Origin: Phalacrocorax aristotelis
Lineage: Eukaryota; Chordata; Aves; Suliformes; Phalacrocoracidae
Direction of reading: 5' to 3'
NCBI RefSeq assembly: GCF_949628215.1
Contig: NC_134280.1
Location: 52,974,621 to 53,038,620, forward strand
DNA length: 64,000 nucleotides
Shown one piece after another: positions 35,201-48,122 of this stretch. Each line of letters opens with the position of its first letter. Positions within the stretch are counted from its first letter, which is position 1. The translations under genes were made by a program, and so were the position numbers. Below the pieces are notes generated by a model. It was not told where the DNA came from. It did not search any database and worked only from the letters and a program-made list of their open reading frames with translations.

Positions 35201-38069
35201 TCGGGCAAAGATCTCCTGCAAACTCTGTGGGGCCAGTTGGCTGCAGCCTGTGATCCCTGGGGTCACGCGCTACCTCTGAAACAAGCACCACTTGTTCAGC
35301 ACCACTGATGGGGCTGGGCTCAGTGGAGGAGGCAGCTGGCCTGCCTATGCCTGAGTGGAGCAGGGGCATCGCCTTCTTCCCTCCCTGCACTGGGAGGGTG
35401 TCATGGGGGTGTCCCAAGCAATGGCAGGTCAGTGCCGGGGGGGGACAACCCTGACACTGGGCAGCTTGGGCTCAGATGATGCGGGGTTGCTGAAAAGCAA
35501 TGGCCAGAATCAAGTGCACATCCTCAGAGCTCCCTTTGCACCCATTTGCACCCCTTCATTTCTTTTCCTGGAGTGGAAAGGTGTGAAACCCAGCAGGGCT
35601 CAAAGGGAGCCTGTCCCTGTGGGTGGCATGGTGGTGTGACCTGCTTCTCCATTGTTCTGGCCCCAAAAACCTGAGATGGGTATGAGAGAAGCATCCCACA
35701 AACAGCTGCAGCAACTAAACTGCCTTTGGGCTGTAACAGCACCAGGAGACGCTAGGGCACCAGCAAACCCTTGAAGGAGGGAGATTAAAATGCCTCAGAA
35801 AGCCGAGACCTGAGGAACATCCCAAGCATTACTGAACTTATTACAGATGCCTCTAAGACAGAAACAACAAGTTTGCCCTTGCAGCAGGGGGTGAAGCTGC
35901 AGCAGTCCTTGCCAGAGGGTGCTCTGTCTTTAGAGCAGGACAATAAAGGGCAGTTTTGATGCTACACCTTTGAACCATGCCCTGAGGCAGCTGCACTTGG
36001 CCCCATATGATGCAATCCCTCAAACCCTGAGCTTCCTTCCTTTTTTCCCATTTTGGACATGTTTCGCCCTGTCATCCCCCACTGTGCTGACAGTGCTGGA
36101 GGAAGGCACATGGCTCCTTCCCCCTGCCTCAGCAGCTTGCATCCTGCAAAAGCTCACGTGGTTCTGTCCCCACCACCTTTGACTCAGCTAATTCCCCCTC
36201 GGCCAAGGCATTGACTGAGCTCCTTCCAGCAAAGGCAATGGGTTGGAGCAGCAGAGGATGTCTGGGACCACCACCACTGCCACCACCACCAGGTCCATGT
36301 CTCCACCACCAGCTGCCACTAAAGCAGCCAGCTGTACATGGTGAGCGGGGCTGGAGACGGATGCTTAGATCCCTGCACCAAGCACAGTGGTATCTGACCT
36401 GCACAAAAGTGGGACGAACATCTGTACCTACTCACCAGGCATGTTTTGAGCATCCTGTAATTAACGTTTGCTCAGAGATTGAGGCTGATGGATGCTTAGC
36501 GTTATTAGCAAATGATGAGTAGCTGATGTTGTAGATGTTGCCATCCTAAGACATCTTATTTCAGCATCTGGACTGAGCAAAAGGGCCAGGGGCCAGACTG
36601 CCAGTGCTAAAAAAATGCTGGGCTTTGCATTTCTAGAGGTAGCTTCCTACCAAAGCCCTGCACATGGGCATGCATACCCTGCCCTGGCAATGCCGAGTTT
36701 GGACTCATATGGCGGCCACGGTGGCAGGGACAGGACCTGTGCCAGTGGCATGGCGGGGCCAAGCAGCTCCCCTTGCTAGGGCGAGATGTGCAGAGCCCCC
36801 AAGTCCAGGGTAGTGAGTGGGGGGAGTGGGCTTGGGAACACAGATGCAAGAAGATGTTCAGGGGCCTAATCCAAACACCACTGAAGGCTTCTTGTGTATT
36901 TAATGCCTCTTGAAGTACGCATGTAAGACTGGATAAAAGAACTGATTGTCCTTAAAGGAGCACTGAGTTATCCCAACTCTCCTCCCACACTGCTGAACGT
37001 GGTTGTGAGGGACAAGTGCTCACAGGAGGTTGCTTGTTATTTATTTAGTGTGGGGAAGAAAGCATTGGTGAGAGTGACGCTTTTAAAGCATTAAAAAAAA
37101 AATTACTTTCTGATTATGCTGGGGTAAAAAAAACTAAGCCACAGTCATCTTTATCTCCTCCGTTCATAATATTGCTGCCACCCAGCAGGCACTGCCCTGA
37201 GCAGCCAGTTTGTATTTTCTTACAAGGTGGTCTGGGGAGCTCCCAGGAATTTGGGGTGCAGAACAGTGGCCTCTAGTGGCAACCGCTCACATCCAGTCCT
37301 GGGGAAAGAAACCTGCAAATGAATCTTGAGGGGCTGTTGCTCCCCAGGAAAATGAGGAGCAGAGTCCAAATTGCTGAAGGAGAGGTATCCCTGCACAGGG
37401 TGTGGCTTGGTGCCAAGCAGGGTCCTGAGCACACCCAGAAACCCTGTCTGTGCCAAGCAGCTGCACCTGGGCCCCCCCACTCATGGCCTCTGCCCATGGC
37501 CCTAGAGACCCATTTAAGCTCAGGCCTGGGCACCCTGTCCCACCCTGGTCAATTGTATGCAGCCCTGGCCCCTGCATGGCTTGTGCTGTAGACAGCCTAT
37601 CTCCAGCGCCCTCTCCTGGAGTGACATCAGAGCTACATGGCAGCTCTGCCTCCTGGATAGACCTCGGACCTGGCTTGTAATCTTGTCCCTTGCCTGGGTG
37701 ACCTGGCACTCTGTAAGCAGTCTGCATGCTTAAGGAAAGGTGACTTGTGGTCACCTCTCTTCTATATAGGACCACAACTTGGGCTTTCTTTTGTCAACCT
37801 GGTCACCCATTTCTAAAAACTTTGTAGGTCCTTTATAGCTTTGAAGTCTTTCTCCCTCTGCTGAGTTTGAGCTGCCTGAAGGACTTGCTAACACATCAGC
37901 CTCCCCAGGAAATGAAGCTTAGTGTGTCTGGTGAGGCAGGGTCTTGAGGGCTCCCTTTAGGCAGAGGTCCTGGGTGTAAATCTGGAGGCTGTCTGAGCAT
38001 AGCCAAAGTTAGCATCTTTAGTGCTTGGTTTCATCCTTCATTTAGCTCGTGTGTGGGATAATAGCTTCA
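29283..38069. other. Intergenic interval between CTSD and the 5'-nucleotidase gene
   Basis: No exon chain was found. Open frames of up to 190 residues (for example the plus-strand one at 31960-32532) lack recognisable domains. Plus-strand AATAAA hexamers occur near 31365, 35001 and 35941 but have no coding sequence in front of them. Simple sequence includes a run of 14 A at 33575-33588 and C/G-rich tracts near 35072-35086. The part nearest 29.3 kb is CTSD upstream sequence. Confidence 0.5.
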
Positions 38070-38075
38070 TTTATT
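38070..38075 (-). terminator. Candidate polyadenylation signal of the 5'-nucleotidase gene
   Basis: Minus-strand AATAAA, about 320 bases beyond the stop codon at 38397-38399, the nearest canonical signal noticed. Confidence 0.45.
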
Positions 38076-38396
38076 TCTTTGTAGAAGAAAAAAGTCTCTG
38101 GCTTCTACAGGGCAGGTAGGTGATAGTCTTCAGCAGCACAGCAAGGGTGTCCTTCCTTCCTGGAGCAGTTGCATCTTCTGGCTCTATCCTAAGACCTAAA
38201 GGACATCATATCAGGAGCAGAAGTGAACATCAAGTCTTGCTTTATAGTCCGTGCTCTCATGCAATTCTTTTGCCTGCTTTCCCTGAGGTTTGCTTGTTGC
38301 AGGTTAGGAAATCCTTCCCTTTCCACCAGAAGGTTTACCATCAACTGGCCCAGTTCCCTGTGCTGTGGGGAGGGAGGACTGCTGGCCTGCAGCCCA

Positions 38397-41300
38397 TCAG
38401 CAGCAGGAAGGGACCCAGGCAGAGGGTACGCCCACATCTTGAGCCCCCTGGATGTTATGAAGGCCATCGTCAAAGAAAATGTGGGGTTGGATCTGGGCGA
38501 GGATGGGGCCCTTGGGAGCCCCGCCCATGAAGAAAGCCTCGTCGATGGCCAGACCCCACTCACGGAGCGTCTTGATGGCTCGGATGCCCATGTCCTGGCC
38601 ACTGCGGGCAGTCACCAGGTATGTGCGGATGGGGGATTTTTCCTGGCTGAACTTCTTGCGGATCTTCCCAAGGTGCACAGCAAAAGCCTTCAGGGGACCC
38701 TGGAAGCACAGCAATATACTTTAGAGTGGGTGAGAAATTAGGAGACTTCTACTCTGCCTGTACAAACTACTTGTTCCTCTTCCAGGGTCTCTCAGGGCTC
38801 TGCAGAGCACAGGGATGCCTGTGGGGTGCAGGACTGGGCAGTGCTGGGACTGCTGCTGTGCACCGGGGTGCTCGGGTGGAAGGGGAACATTCTGGTGCTC
38901 ATCCTAATCCCAAAGTGGCCAGGAAGGTACATCCCAGCAAACGGTGCCTCTGGGTCTGAGTCTTTGCAGGGACTTGCACAGCAAGAGGTCCCAGCCTGTG
39001 AAAGTTGAAGTGGAGGTAAGCACAACCCTGGATATTTAGGAGCTGATGCTCGCTTATAGGAGACATTGGGCCAGATCCATCTCCAGTGGGACTCCAGATC
39101 AGGCCCACACCAGGGACCAAGTGGTGGGCACAAAGGGAACCTGTAAGGATTTGTGCTTTCTTTTTGGCTACTCATGGCAAAGCCCTAGCTGGAGAGATTC
39201 TCATAGTGGGTGCAGAGCCTGTGGATGCCCATCAAAGTGGGATGGCTTGCTCACCTCTCCCATGGGTACGGCCTCCATTGCCTGCTCATACTGCACAGCC
39301 CCCTCCAGGCCCTGCTCCTGGAAGACCTGGTCCGTCTCATTGGAGAAGAGCACAGCATCCCCATCAAACACCACGCGGAGTGGGGTGCTGGGGGCCTGCA
39401 CCTCCTGCTGGAAGACAAGTGCTGCCGAGACCCCTGTGAGACAGAGCAAGGTGGGGCTCAGGAGGGACAGCCCCTCCTGGGGGCAGCTCATGTGTGGCCA
39501 GCTCCTCCCCGTGTGTCTGCTACATCCCTGTCCCACACCACAAATGTCAGGGTCTCCAAGCCCAGGGGACTTTCTGTGGGGGTCAGCTCAGCCTTTCTAG
39601 GGCTGTGTTATCCCTGCGATGAGGATGGCTGAGAAAGCACTGCTGACAAGAGACTGATGTCTGGAGAGATACTCAGTCTGCTAAGAGATGATGGGTGGTT
39701 GTGTAGCATGAGCGGGCCTCCTCCTGGTGCTTTCTTGCTCTGCCAAGCCTGGCTTTAATGCCCAGATTTAGCACTCTGTGCTGTGAGTAATAGGGACTGG
39801 CACCTCCACTTGATTGGGGTAATTGGCTTAATTACATGTCTCTTCTTACAGGCTGCTCCCTGCCTGCCCTCATCTGTGGACTGAGGCCCCAGATAAGAGA
39901 CACTTGTCAGAGCAATGATGCTCTTCAAGGAGGTTCAAGGAATGTACTGTGCAGCAAAGGAAAGCCCAGGTTGCAGATGGCTCGCTCCTGACCTTGAAGG
40001 ACCTTGGCCAGCTGATGTGCTCATACCCAAGCAAATTAATAAGGAGGCGATTAACCCCATTAGAGCTGCAGGGGAGATTGCACTCCCTCTGATCCAGGTC
40101 AAGCATGTGCTTACATCTATCAATGAGCACAAGGTAACTCTGCAGGTACCAAGAAAGCAAATTTCTATAGCATCCTCACAAAGCCCTGGGAATCGCTGAT
40201 GCACTCACTGATCCAGGGAACAGCAACAGGCAGCATCTTTGGTTAGAAAGGCTTAAGTGTCAGGCAGGGAATGACCACCCCATGGCAGAGCTATGGCCAG
40301 AATTATGCATAAAGCACTTAGTGACTTGTGGAGGCATCTGAGAAACCCTGGTGTGTTTGCAGGCTGCTGGTGGGGACTATACTAGTAATTAACATGCCAT
40401 TCACACCCTTGCCCCTGTGAAAGCATCAGCTCTGGCATTGCCTCTTGGTACTGGGCTGCTCGGGTGTCAGTAGTTTGGGGACGTGGTATAGAGGGGAGAA
40501 CCCACCTCTCCGGAGGGCATTGCAGACATCTATCCTGTCAGCCGAGAGGAAGAGCTTGACCCCGTGGGACTTCAGGTACTGTGTGGAGTCCTTGTCACTG
40601 ACAAAGCAGAACTTGGAGATCTCCAGGCCTTTGGGTCAGGGGATGTGAGCAAAGTCTGTTATGGGGTAACATCCTTCTTGCATGCCCCCCTCCCAGGGCC
40701 CTGATGTGCTTTGCTGCAGAGCTCAGGGTAATTAATTTCCCAGTGCTGTGTGGGGAACCTGCCCCTGTTCTTGCTGCATCTTCTTGCCCTGTTGCTCCTA
40801 CAAAACTGCAGAATGCAGTTAAATATTCCCTTCATCCCTCCCTTAAATGATCCTTCCTGACAGCACTCTGGGATTTAGGTTTTTTAAGAATTCTGTTTTA
40901 TTAGTAGCTGCCTGAGGATGCCCAGGCTGTGCAAAATGCTGCCAGACCCCCTGGTGCAAAGGATGTGGCCAAAGGGAGCCAGGATCTGCCTAGGCAAGCT
41001 GCATGGGGCTGGCAGGAATTGGGCTTGTTTCCAAAATAACCCCTTCCCCTTGTGTCCCCTGCTCCACTGTGGTGCCTTATCTGCTTCACAGCCTCCCGGG
41101 AGAAGCAGACACCCGCAGGGATGGGGTCCCCCTTACCATAGTGCTTGGCGCTGTTGACGATGCGCACACTGCTCTCTGGGCTGTTGTTGGAGAGCACCAG
41201 GATGTCAAAGAGGTCCTTCTCTGCTGGGTTGCTCTCCAGGATCTTCTCATTCACATGCTGCACTGCCTGTGAGGAGAAGATGAGGGTCTTCTAGAGGGAC

Positions 41301-42583
41301 ATGACTGTGATGGTTTTGCTGCATCTCTTTCACTGTTAAGGTTAGTGGATTGTGCTGCATTCGTCAGCAAGCCTAGCATGTTACGGAGAGCCAGACGGAG
41401 CGACCATCCTGCAAAAGCTGTTGACGGGGGGGTCAGGGAGCAGGATACCCCACCAAAGCAGGGGTGGGCAAGTGGGACTGGTGAGGAGCACAGGTCTCGA
41501 TGCCCTGTAATGAGACTAAGAGGCCAGGACAGGCATATCTGCACTCCATGATGGGAGTTAAGACCTGAAGCTGGGAAAGCTGGGAAAGCTGACCTTTCAC
41601 CCCATCCTGTGAGTGTCCGTATGTGCCCAGGGCCAGGCATGGGGCTCACCTGGATAAAGGCGAAGGCCGTGCCAGGTGGCAGGGGCTTGTCTTGGTTGGC
41701 CTGCTGGTACCTTGTGTACTCCTCCTTGCCTTTCTCCAGGTAAAGCTTGTGCTCCTCCTCCAGGTTGAAGATGGCTCTGGTGGTCACTGCAATGACCAGT
41801 GCCTCACTGGGGTCTTTCTGCAGGACAGGGAGGGAAAAAGGGGTTAGGGGACAGCAAAGAAGGAGCCTGGGGGGGTGGGGTAAGCAGGAGGACACAGGGC
41901 TCTACTGACCAGGCTGGTGGGGTTGAGTGTTGGAGGCATCATTCATATGTTATGGTTTCTGATGCCAGAGGGCCTTTGGAGAAGAGGTACCAAGCCCTAT
42001 CTTCATCTTCAGGCCACCAAGGATGGGGCAGGCACTTGTGAAACACTAACCTGTCTGGTAAGTGCCATATGCTCTGGGGACAGCTTACATCAGAGGGGAT
42101 TGCTTCATAATTTTTGTATTTGTCGCCACAGCACAGCCATGGTTGTCTGTGCTGAGCTGGGCACTTCTGTGTTTCTCTGCACATACTGGTGGCTTTACCT
42201 TTCATTTGTGTCTGTTCTGGAGAATCTAATAAAGTCTATACATATGTACAGAAGCTGCTGCTTTCTTACTGGCTGCTCCAAAATTTAAGTGTGAGCAAAT
42301 GCTCCTGTCCATGCAATTAGAGGTTTAGTCATGCAACCTCTTCTCATGTGGAAATCACACAGACCTCACTGGGACCAGGTGCCCAGAAGCCCTGGGACAG
42401 GCCACTTCTGCTGAAACCTAGGCACAGGCAATTCAGGCCACTACAGCTCCCAGCTGCGGTGTGTCCTCTCCTGCGGTGGCATTTCAAAACTTGCTTTAGA
42501 AATACAGGATGTGTGTTTTGTAATGAACAACCTTTTACCTGTTTCACATCGGTGTTTATGATGGTGCTTTCAGGCTCTGCCAT
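38397..42583 (-). CDS. Cytosolic 5'-nucleotidase I (cN-I) family protein, complete six-exon gene
   Basis: This is a member of the cN-I family (NT5C1A/NT5C1B), cytosolic enzymes that dephosphorylate nucleoside monophosphates, chiefly AMP. Minus-strand coding exons are 42539-42583, 41650-41817, 41137-41266, 40506-40628, 39255-39433 and 38397-38699. All junctions are GT-AG and in phase, giving 315 residues, shorter than human NT5C1A (368), mainly at the N-terminus. The start MAEPESTIINTDVKQ is the only ATG in that short exon. Recognisable segments in order are: ALVIAVTTRAIFNLEEE; FDILVLSNNSPESSVRI; KFCFVSDKDSTQYLKSHGVK with LFLSADR; the phosphatase motif RVVFDGDAVLFSNETD with D179 and D181, the equivalent of the nucleophile region in NT5C1A; IRTYLVTARS; and GAPKGPILAQIQPHIFFDDG. 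It ends WVPSCC. No catalytic residue that I can check is lost. Whether it is a true NT5C1A/B orthologue or a lineage paralogue cannot be decided here, so no symbol is given. Confidence 0.93.
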
Positions 42584-42631
42584 CTTCAACTTTCAGCCTC
42601 AAAGAGAAAATATACAATTAAATTGATGCAT

Positions 42632-42646
42632 TATAATATAGCCAAT
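42632..42646 (-). promoter_or_regulatory. Possible TATA-like element and ATTGG box of the 5'-nucleotidase gene
   Basis: Read on the minus strand, ATTGGCTATATTATAA lies 50-60 bases upstream of the start codon. The TATATTATAA part could place transcription start near 42605, giving a very short leader. The ATTGG is unusually close to it for a CCAAT box, so only the TATA-like part is suggestive. Confidence 0.3.
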
Positions 42647-42649
42647 CTA

Positions 42650-45600
42650 GAGAGGGGGAAGAGTGGAAAAGAAAGGGGACATCCTATCTACCAGGCAGAG
42701 CAGCCCAAATGAACCTGCTCCTGCTCTGCTGTGAGAAAGCCTAGTCTAATAGTTCCAATTAAATATGATGAAGTGGCTTTTCAACCACAGATCACTGCTT
42801 CTCCCCTGCACCTGCCAGAAGCTCTAGGGGGAACTGCTGAAGGTCGTCGTGAAGCTCTTCCCAGCAAAATAAGTTAGTTTTTATGTACCTTAACTAGGGT
42901 TTGGAGATTGGAGCTAAAAAGCCAAAATACGTCAGATCTTATGGATAGGCTTCTAGTTTGCATCCTTATTGCCTTTCTTGCTACCTGTTTTTGTTCGAAT
43001 GGAGAATTTGTATCCACAAATAAGCAAGTTCACTGTGTGAGCAGCTCATCTGCAGCTGCAAAAGGCCTGAGTAAGTAGAGACATGTGGTGAGGGCTTGGG
43101 TGCAGGACAGGATCCTGCTGATGGGGCTGGTCTACCCCTCCACAGCCCTCTGATCCAGCCAGCTCCTACACTAAAGGTCTCTATGCAGGCTGTGCTAAAC
43201 CAGGTCTGGCAGATGAAAGTCATGAGGGGTTACATGGTCTGCCTATGCCTAGCAACTGAATAAGAAATCACATTTATTTTTGCACACCAAAGTCCTGTGG
43301 TTTCTGTAACCACCATGCTGTATACTTCATCTCTATGTACTAGTCAGTGTTAGAAGTGGACTTTTAGGATTCAGCCTGTGGGATGGGCACTGTTCCCATT
43401 CCTACTGAGGGGCACTCCACAGGAGTTGTTTCCACCCAGCAGCTCCAACAAGTACACTGTGGGGTTTCTTTGGAGAGCAGAGGCAGCAATGATGTCTCTG
43501 CACAGTTGTGCTGGGAATGGCAGGGGCGTTAAAACCTCATTTACTAGTTCATGTGCTACCTGATTACTGGGTTTGGGGTGTGTGCAAGCATTGACGAAAG
43601 CCAGCACACAGTGTAAAGGGGAAGTCAGGGTCTCCAGGGAAACCCTTCTTTTGCCCCAGTTTTCTTTAATTCATTTTTATGATTCAGGGGCTGTGCAAAG
43701 TGTTGTCTGGGCTGATAGGAAATGCACTTGGCTGATGCCAGCCCCAAAAGCCAGAGCCTTGCCATGGGGGTTCAGTGTGTGCATGTACACTCCTCAACTG
43801 CTCCCCCAGCCAGGGGGTGGCTGGAAAACCAGGAGATGCTGACCATCCTTCTGCTTCTTCTACCCAAACCCATGCTGGGAAGGGGCATCTTCCCACAGAA
43901 CAGGGCAGAGGGTGGCAACCACCAGCCCTTGTCTGCTGAGCAGGGAGAAGCTTTCCTCTGACCAAATTTCAGCCAAGCACTTTTCTAAAAGTGAAAATGA
44001 AATGAGAGGAGGCAACAGAGCTGACCAGACCTTCCTGGAGGGAGAACGCCACCTAATCTCTGCTCTGTCCTTCCAAGTGCTGCAAACCAAGCCTGACTTC
44101 TTTCCATCTACCTGCCTCTAGTAACTGTGGTATTACTTACATACAGATATATGTATATGCACATGCACGCATCTCTCCTGTGAGCACCCCCCCATGCACG
44201 CAACACCAGACATGCAGGAAAGCATTTCAGGCAGATGCTTGCTGGTCTGTGCAGCTCATCCTACAGCTGCGTAGCATAGAGCAGCTATTACCCCACTGTA
44301 CACAGCCAGGATTTTGCTAGAGAGAAAAGCCCAAACTCACCGCGAGTGCTGCCTCTGCTCCCTGGTGCAGTGTGTCCAGCAGCAGCACCCAAACTCTGCC
44401 CAAGATGCTGCCGTTTATGTTTCCCTCTCCCCGTGCTGGCAGGAAGCAGGCAGGAGCCGGGCAGCTCCACTCCCTGGTGTGCTGGGATTTGTAGGCAGGC
44501 CGGTGCTTTGGCATCGTGCCCAGGCCAGACTGCATTTCCCAGCAAGCGCTGCACAGGGCAGCTCATGGCCGTCCAGGCTGGCATCAGCCACGGCCATGCT
44601 CTGGGGAAGGGGCTCAGCCCTGGTCCTGCTTTTCAGGCTCTCCAGGAGCTTGTGCTCAGTTGGCACTCACTGCCCACAAGCGCTGCAGTTTCTGTAGCCA
44701 GGGTATTTATAGAATGCTTCCAGACCTCTCATTTTCTAGCCCTTGAATATACAATCGCTGTGTTTTTGACTGAATATATAGGGGTACCTGTTCAAGAGCT
44801 GCATGCAGCTTATGCAGGCAGATGCAGGGAGCTGGACCAGGGACAAAGGCTGGTGCAGAGTGTGGCAGGGTGCAGTGGGGCTCACCACAGTTGCGATTTT
44901 ACTGTAATGTTTTTGAGTTCCTTTTCCCTTCTTTTCTGAAAGCTGCCTCTTGCACACTGACCTGAACAGGGGTGATTTTTTGGTCTGGGATCTTGCTTTT
45001 CCAGGTGGGCTGTGCGGCACCCAGCCCTGTGATGCTCATGTTGCCGGGGTATTTCAACACTCCTTTTCTGCTCAAGAGTGAGATTTGGCAGGGAGGGTGG
45101 AGGGGTGGGGCTGACACAGAGGAGCGGCTGCTGTCCTGCCGCTTTTCCCTTGCCCAGCCGGGGCATATCCCTGCCCTGCTGCTGGAAGACGGCCCAGAGC
45201 AGCAGCCTTCCCAGCCTGGTCCCTCCAAAGGAGACCAAACTCATCTGTGTTAAGGCCAAGCAGCCATTCCCCTGTGCAGCACCAGGTTATCACTAGCATC
45301 ACCAAATCTTCTCCCAAAGCATGGGCTGCAACTGGGGTCCTAGGTAGCTTGGTTTCACCGAGATGCTTGCCTCTAGCAAGCCTCTCAGAAAGGCTACTGA
45401 TGCACTTAGCTTTTCACATGCATATGCAAACCCCCTTTCCCTGACTGATTTTATTGGGCATGTTCTCTTTTGCCCCGTCCCACTTATGCATTTCTCCTGT
45501 GCATCCTCCGGGACTGCCAGTTTAGAACAAAAATATGTTTTGCATCTATGTTTCCCCCTCAAGAGGTTTGCTGCAGCATTGTTCCCACAGCATCTCCTGC

Positions 45601-48110
45601 TCCTGGAGATGATGCTTCTCTGAGCAGCAGGAGTGCAGGGCACTTGCAAGCATGGCCGTTTCTGGTGGCCGAGGGGCAGCCCTGGCACGTTTCCCGTGGC
45701 CAGGTGCCCTGTGTGACAACACCTTGGTGGCCATGTGAAAATCTGGTAGGACCAGTGGCCTGGCAGAGCTGGCATGGGTCTGGTTTCTGGTGCCCTCTCC
45801 CACCATGTCTGCATCAGCCATCAGACGCCGGTACTATCACTCCCTGCTTCCTGCACCGCCCCAAATTTCTGCAAACTTGACAAAACAAGGCAGGTTTTGG
45901 GCTGACTTTGCTGAATTGGCAGCAAGGGAGGAAGTGTGCAAGCATAAATTTAATGCAACAGGGATGCCGGTGAAATTGCTCCTGGCTGTGTGCCTGGTGC
46001 TGCTCTGTTGGAGCTGGGGGATGGAGCCACCCAAGTATACCCAGTATATCCAGTATCCCCCCGCTCCATCTGTCCTCCCTGCCACATTGGAGTGAAGCAT
46101 CCTTGTTTATCCCCACTGCTGCACACATTTCCCAGGCATTCACATAGTGCATTAAACCTCTGTGTGCCCCTGTGGGCCAACAAGCTGGACTCCCCAAGTG
46201 CAGACCTTACCCGGGATGGATACAGCCGTGCACCCATCCCCGTGCAAGCGTCCGTCCCCTTGTGCGAAGTGTCTGAAGCTACTCAGTCCAGTATCGCTAC
46301 AGGGATAACATGAAGAACAGAGTTTGCTGGGGCACAGAGCTGGGCAGTGATGCCCACCAGCTTCTCACAGGCAGGTTTTGCTTCCTGGTCCAGCAGGGAG
46401 TTCCCTGCTGGCTTTTCACCTGCGTGAGCACAGCTTTGGTCAGCAGCAAGGTGGGGCTGACTGAGCTGCTGGGGCCGCCTCGTTCCTGCACTGGCAAAGC
46501 AGATTTTCCTGTTTTGATTGTGCTGTGCAGCCACCATCCGTGCTGCACCCTCGGCTCCACACCTGGCAGGGTCCCATCTCACCCCGCAGCGTGCCCCTGC
46601 CATGTGTGGCAGCTGAGCCTGGAGCCCACGCAGGGAAAAAAGGAGACTGAGGCTGGGAAGGAGACGTGTTGGTAAGTCTGATTTTGGGAGTCCAGTCAGC
46701 ACAGGGTGGGAGTGAGAAGCAGGGCTCCCGCGGCCCCTTTTCCAGGAGTAGGGATGCTTGATGCTCCCTGCAGAGCCCACTAAGTCTGCACTGCCTCTCC
46801 CATACTGCAGCTGGGCTGTCCCCATTGTCACCAAAACAGCGGCTCAGATCACCCCCCAGGGCTGGAATGGGCTTTTTTTTTTTAAACCAGGGCCAATATC
46901 AGACTAATGTGACACAGCCCATGGGGGTCTGGCAGGGAAAAAGTGCTGAGACACCTAATTCTGTGCTGGGTGGGTGCCTGCTCACCCATGCTGTTGTGTC
47001 CACCCACCGCCACAGCCTGAAGCTGCAGTCTGGTGCCTCCTAAATGTCACAGGCATGTTGCTGGCCACAGATTTCCGCCTGTGGGGCAGGAGAATCTGAT
47101 CATTTAAGCTGCTGGTGGCGAGGCTGCGAGCAAAGCTCAGGTGTCCAATGGCAGAGGTGTTCCAGGTGACTCTGGGTAAGTCACTTAACCTGCACCTCAT
47201 TGCCCCAGTGATGATGCCACAGGGATGATGGCAATTCCCATGTCCCGTCAGCCCTATGCCTGCACGCAGCAAAGCACACTGTTGGAAGAATTAAAGGCTC
47301 TTGCTGGCTTCATGGGCTCAGCACAGGGAAGCGCTGAGGTGACTTCTCCTCAGAAGGATAACCGTGCAAGGACCCCTGACCCTGTAGGATGGGAAGAATG
47401 TGGGCACGGCACAGGCAGAGCAAGGCAGTGTTGGCTGCTTGAGCAGGGACCTGCTTGGATGCAGGGCAGGCAGCTGGGGCAGCCAAGGCAAACAGTCACA
47501 TACCTGCCAGTCTTGCTCATGGCACCAGGACCAGGTGCCACCAGCACCGTGATGGCTGCAGACCCACTTGCAGCACAGCCCACATCTTGGCACACCTCTT
47601 CTGCTGTCACTCCTCACCTAAAAGGAGGCAAGAAGGAAGTTTTGGCTACAGGGAAGTGTTCATGCTAGAATAAGAGCCTTGCTATGGCAAAAACAGTAGC
47701 GAAAAACTATTCAGCTTTAAATTGGAAACCTTCCCTTAAGCTGCGTCAGCGTTGCCATGTGCACGGTCAGGCTTATGCAAAGTTTCTGAGCCAGTGTGAC
47801 CCCAGCCTGGTGGCACCACTGCCACCTGCAATGCAGGCACCAGCCCTACTGCAAGCCAAGGAGCAAGCCCTCCTGCTCCTCAGCCCTGTGAGAGGGGGGA
47901 AAACAGCCAGAAAAGGGTGTTAGCTAACGGTGGGGCTTGCCTGGGGCTGAACAAACCCTTCAGCTCATGCAGCCTGGCCAGGGAGTAGCCAGCAAAAAAG
48001 AGCTCTTGGGGTTTTTTCTTTCTACAGCCAGACGATTCCTTTTCTCAAAAACAAAGTAAAACTCCCTAATACATCCTCCCTGCTCCTTCCCCTTTTTGAA
48101 GGCAGGCTTG
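42650..48110. other. Divergent intergenic interval between the 5'-nucleotidase gene and SYT8
   Basis: The minus-strand nucleotidase gene and plus-strand SYT8 diverge from this 5.5 kb stretch, so it contains the upstream regions of both. Apart from a short signal-peptide-like open frame at 45964-46095, no coding sequence was recognised. Longer open frames such as 44346-44939 (plus) and 46283-46834 (minus) have no domain and compete in several frames. Confidence 0.5.
45964..46095 (+). CDS. Possible small secreted peptide (43 aa), unproven
   Basis: An open frame beginning MPVKLLLAVCLVLLCWSWG has the shape of a signal peptide: a short basic start, a 13-residue hydrophobic core and small residues near a plausible cleavage point. 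The remaining 24 residues are rich in proline and tyrosine (PPKYTQYIQYPPAPSVLP) and end at TGA. The tyrosine part comes from three near-copies of a nine-base unit, AGTATAYCC. The ATG has G at -3. No homologue is recognised. No splice partners, TATA box or polyadenylation signal were identified, so chance is a real alternative. Confidence 0.25.
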   Translation: MPVKLLLAVCLVLLCWSWGMEPPKYTQYIQYPPAPSVLPATLE

Positions 48111-48114
48111 CAAG

Positions 48115-48122
48115 TATATAAA
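48115..48122 (+). promoter_or_regulatory. TATA box of SYT8
   Basis: TATATAAA, inside TATATAAATAAG, lies about 230 bases upstream of the SYT8 exon carrying the start codon. It is the only strong TATA match noticed in front of the gene and would put transcription start near 48146. Short upstream ATGs lie between it and the start codon unless a 5' leader intron removes them. Confidence 0.5.
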
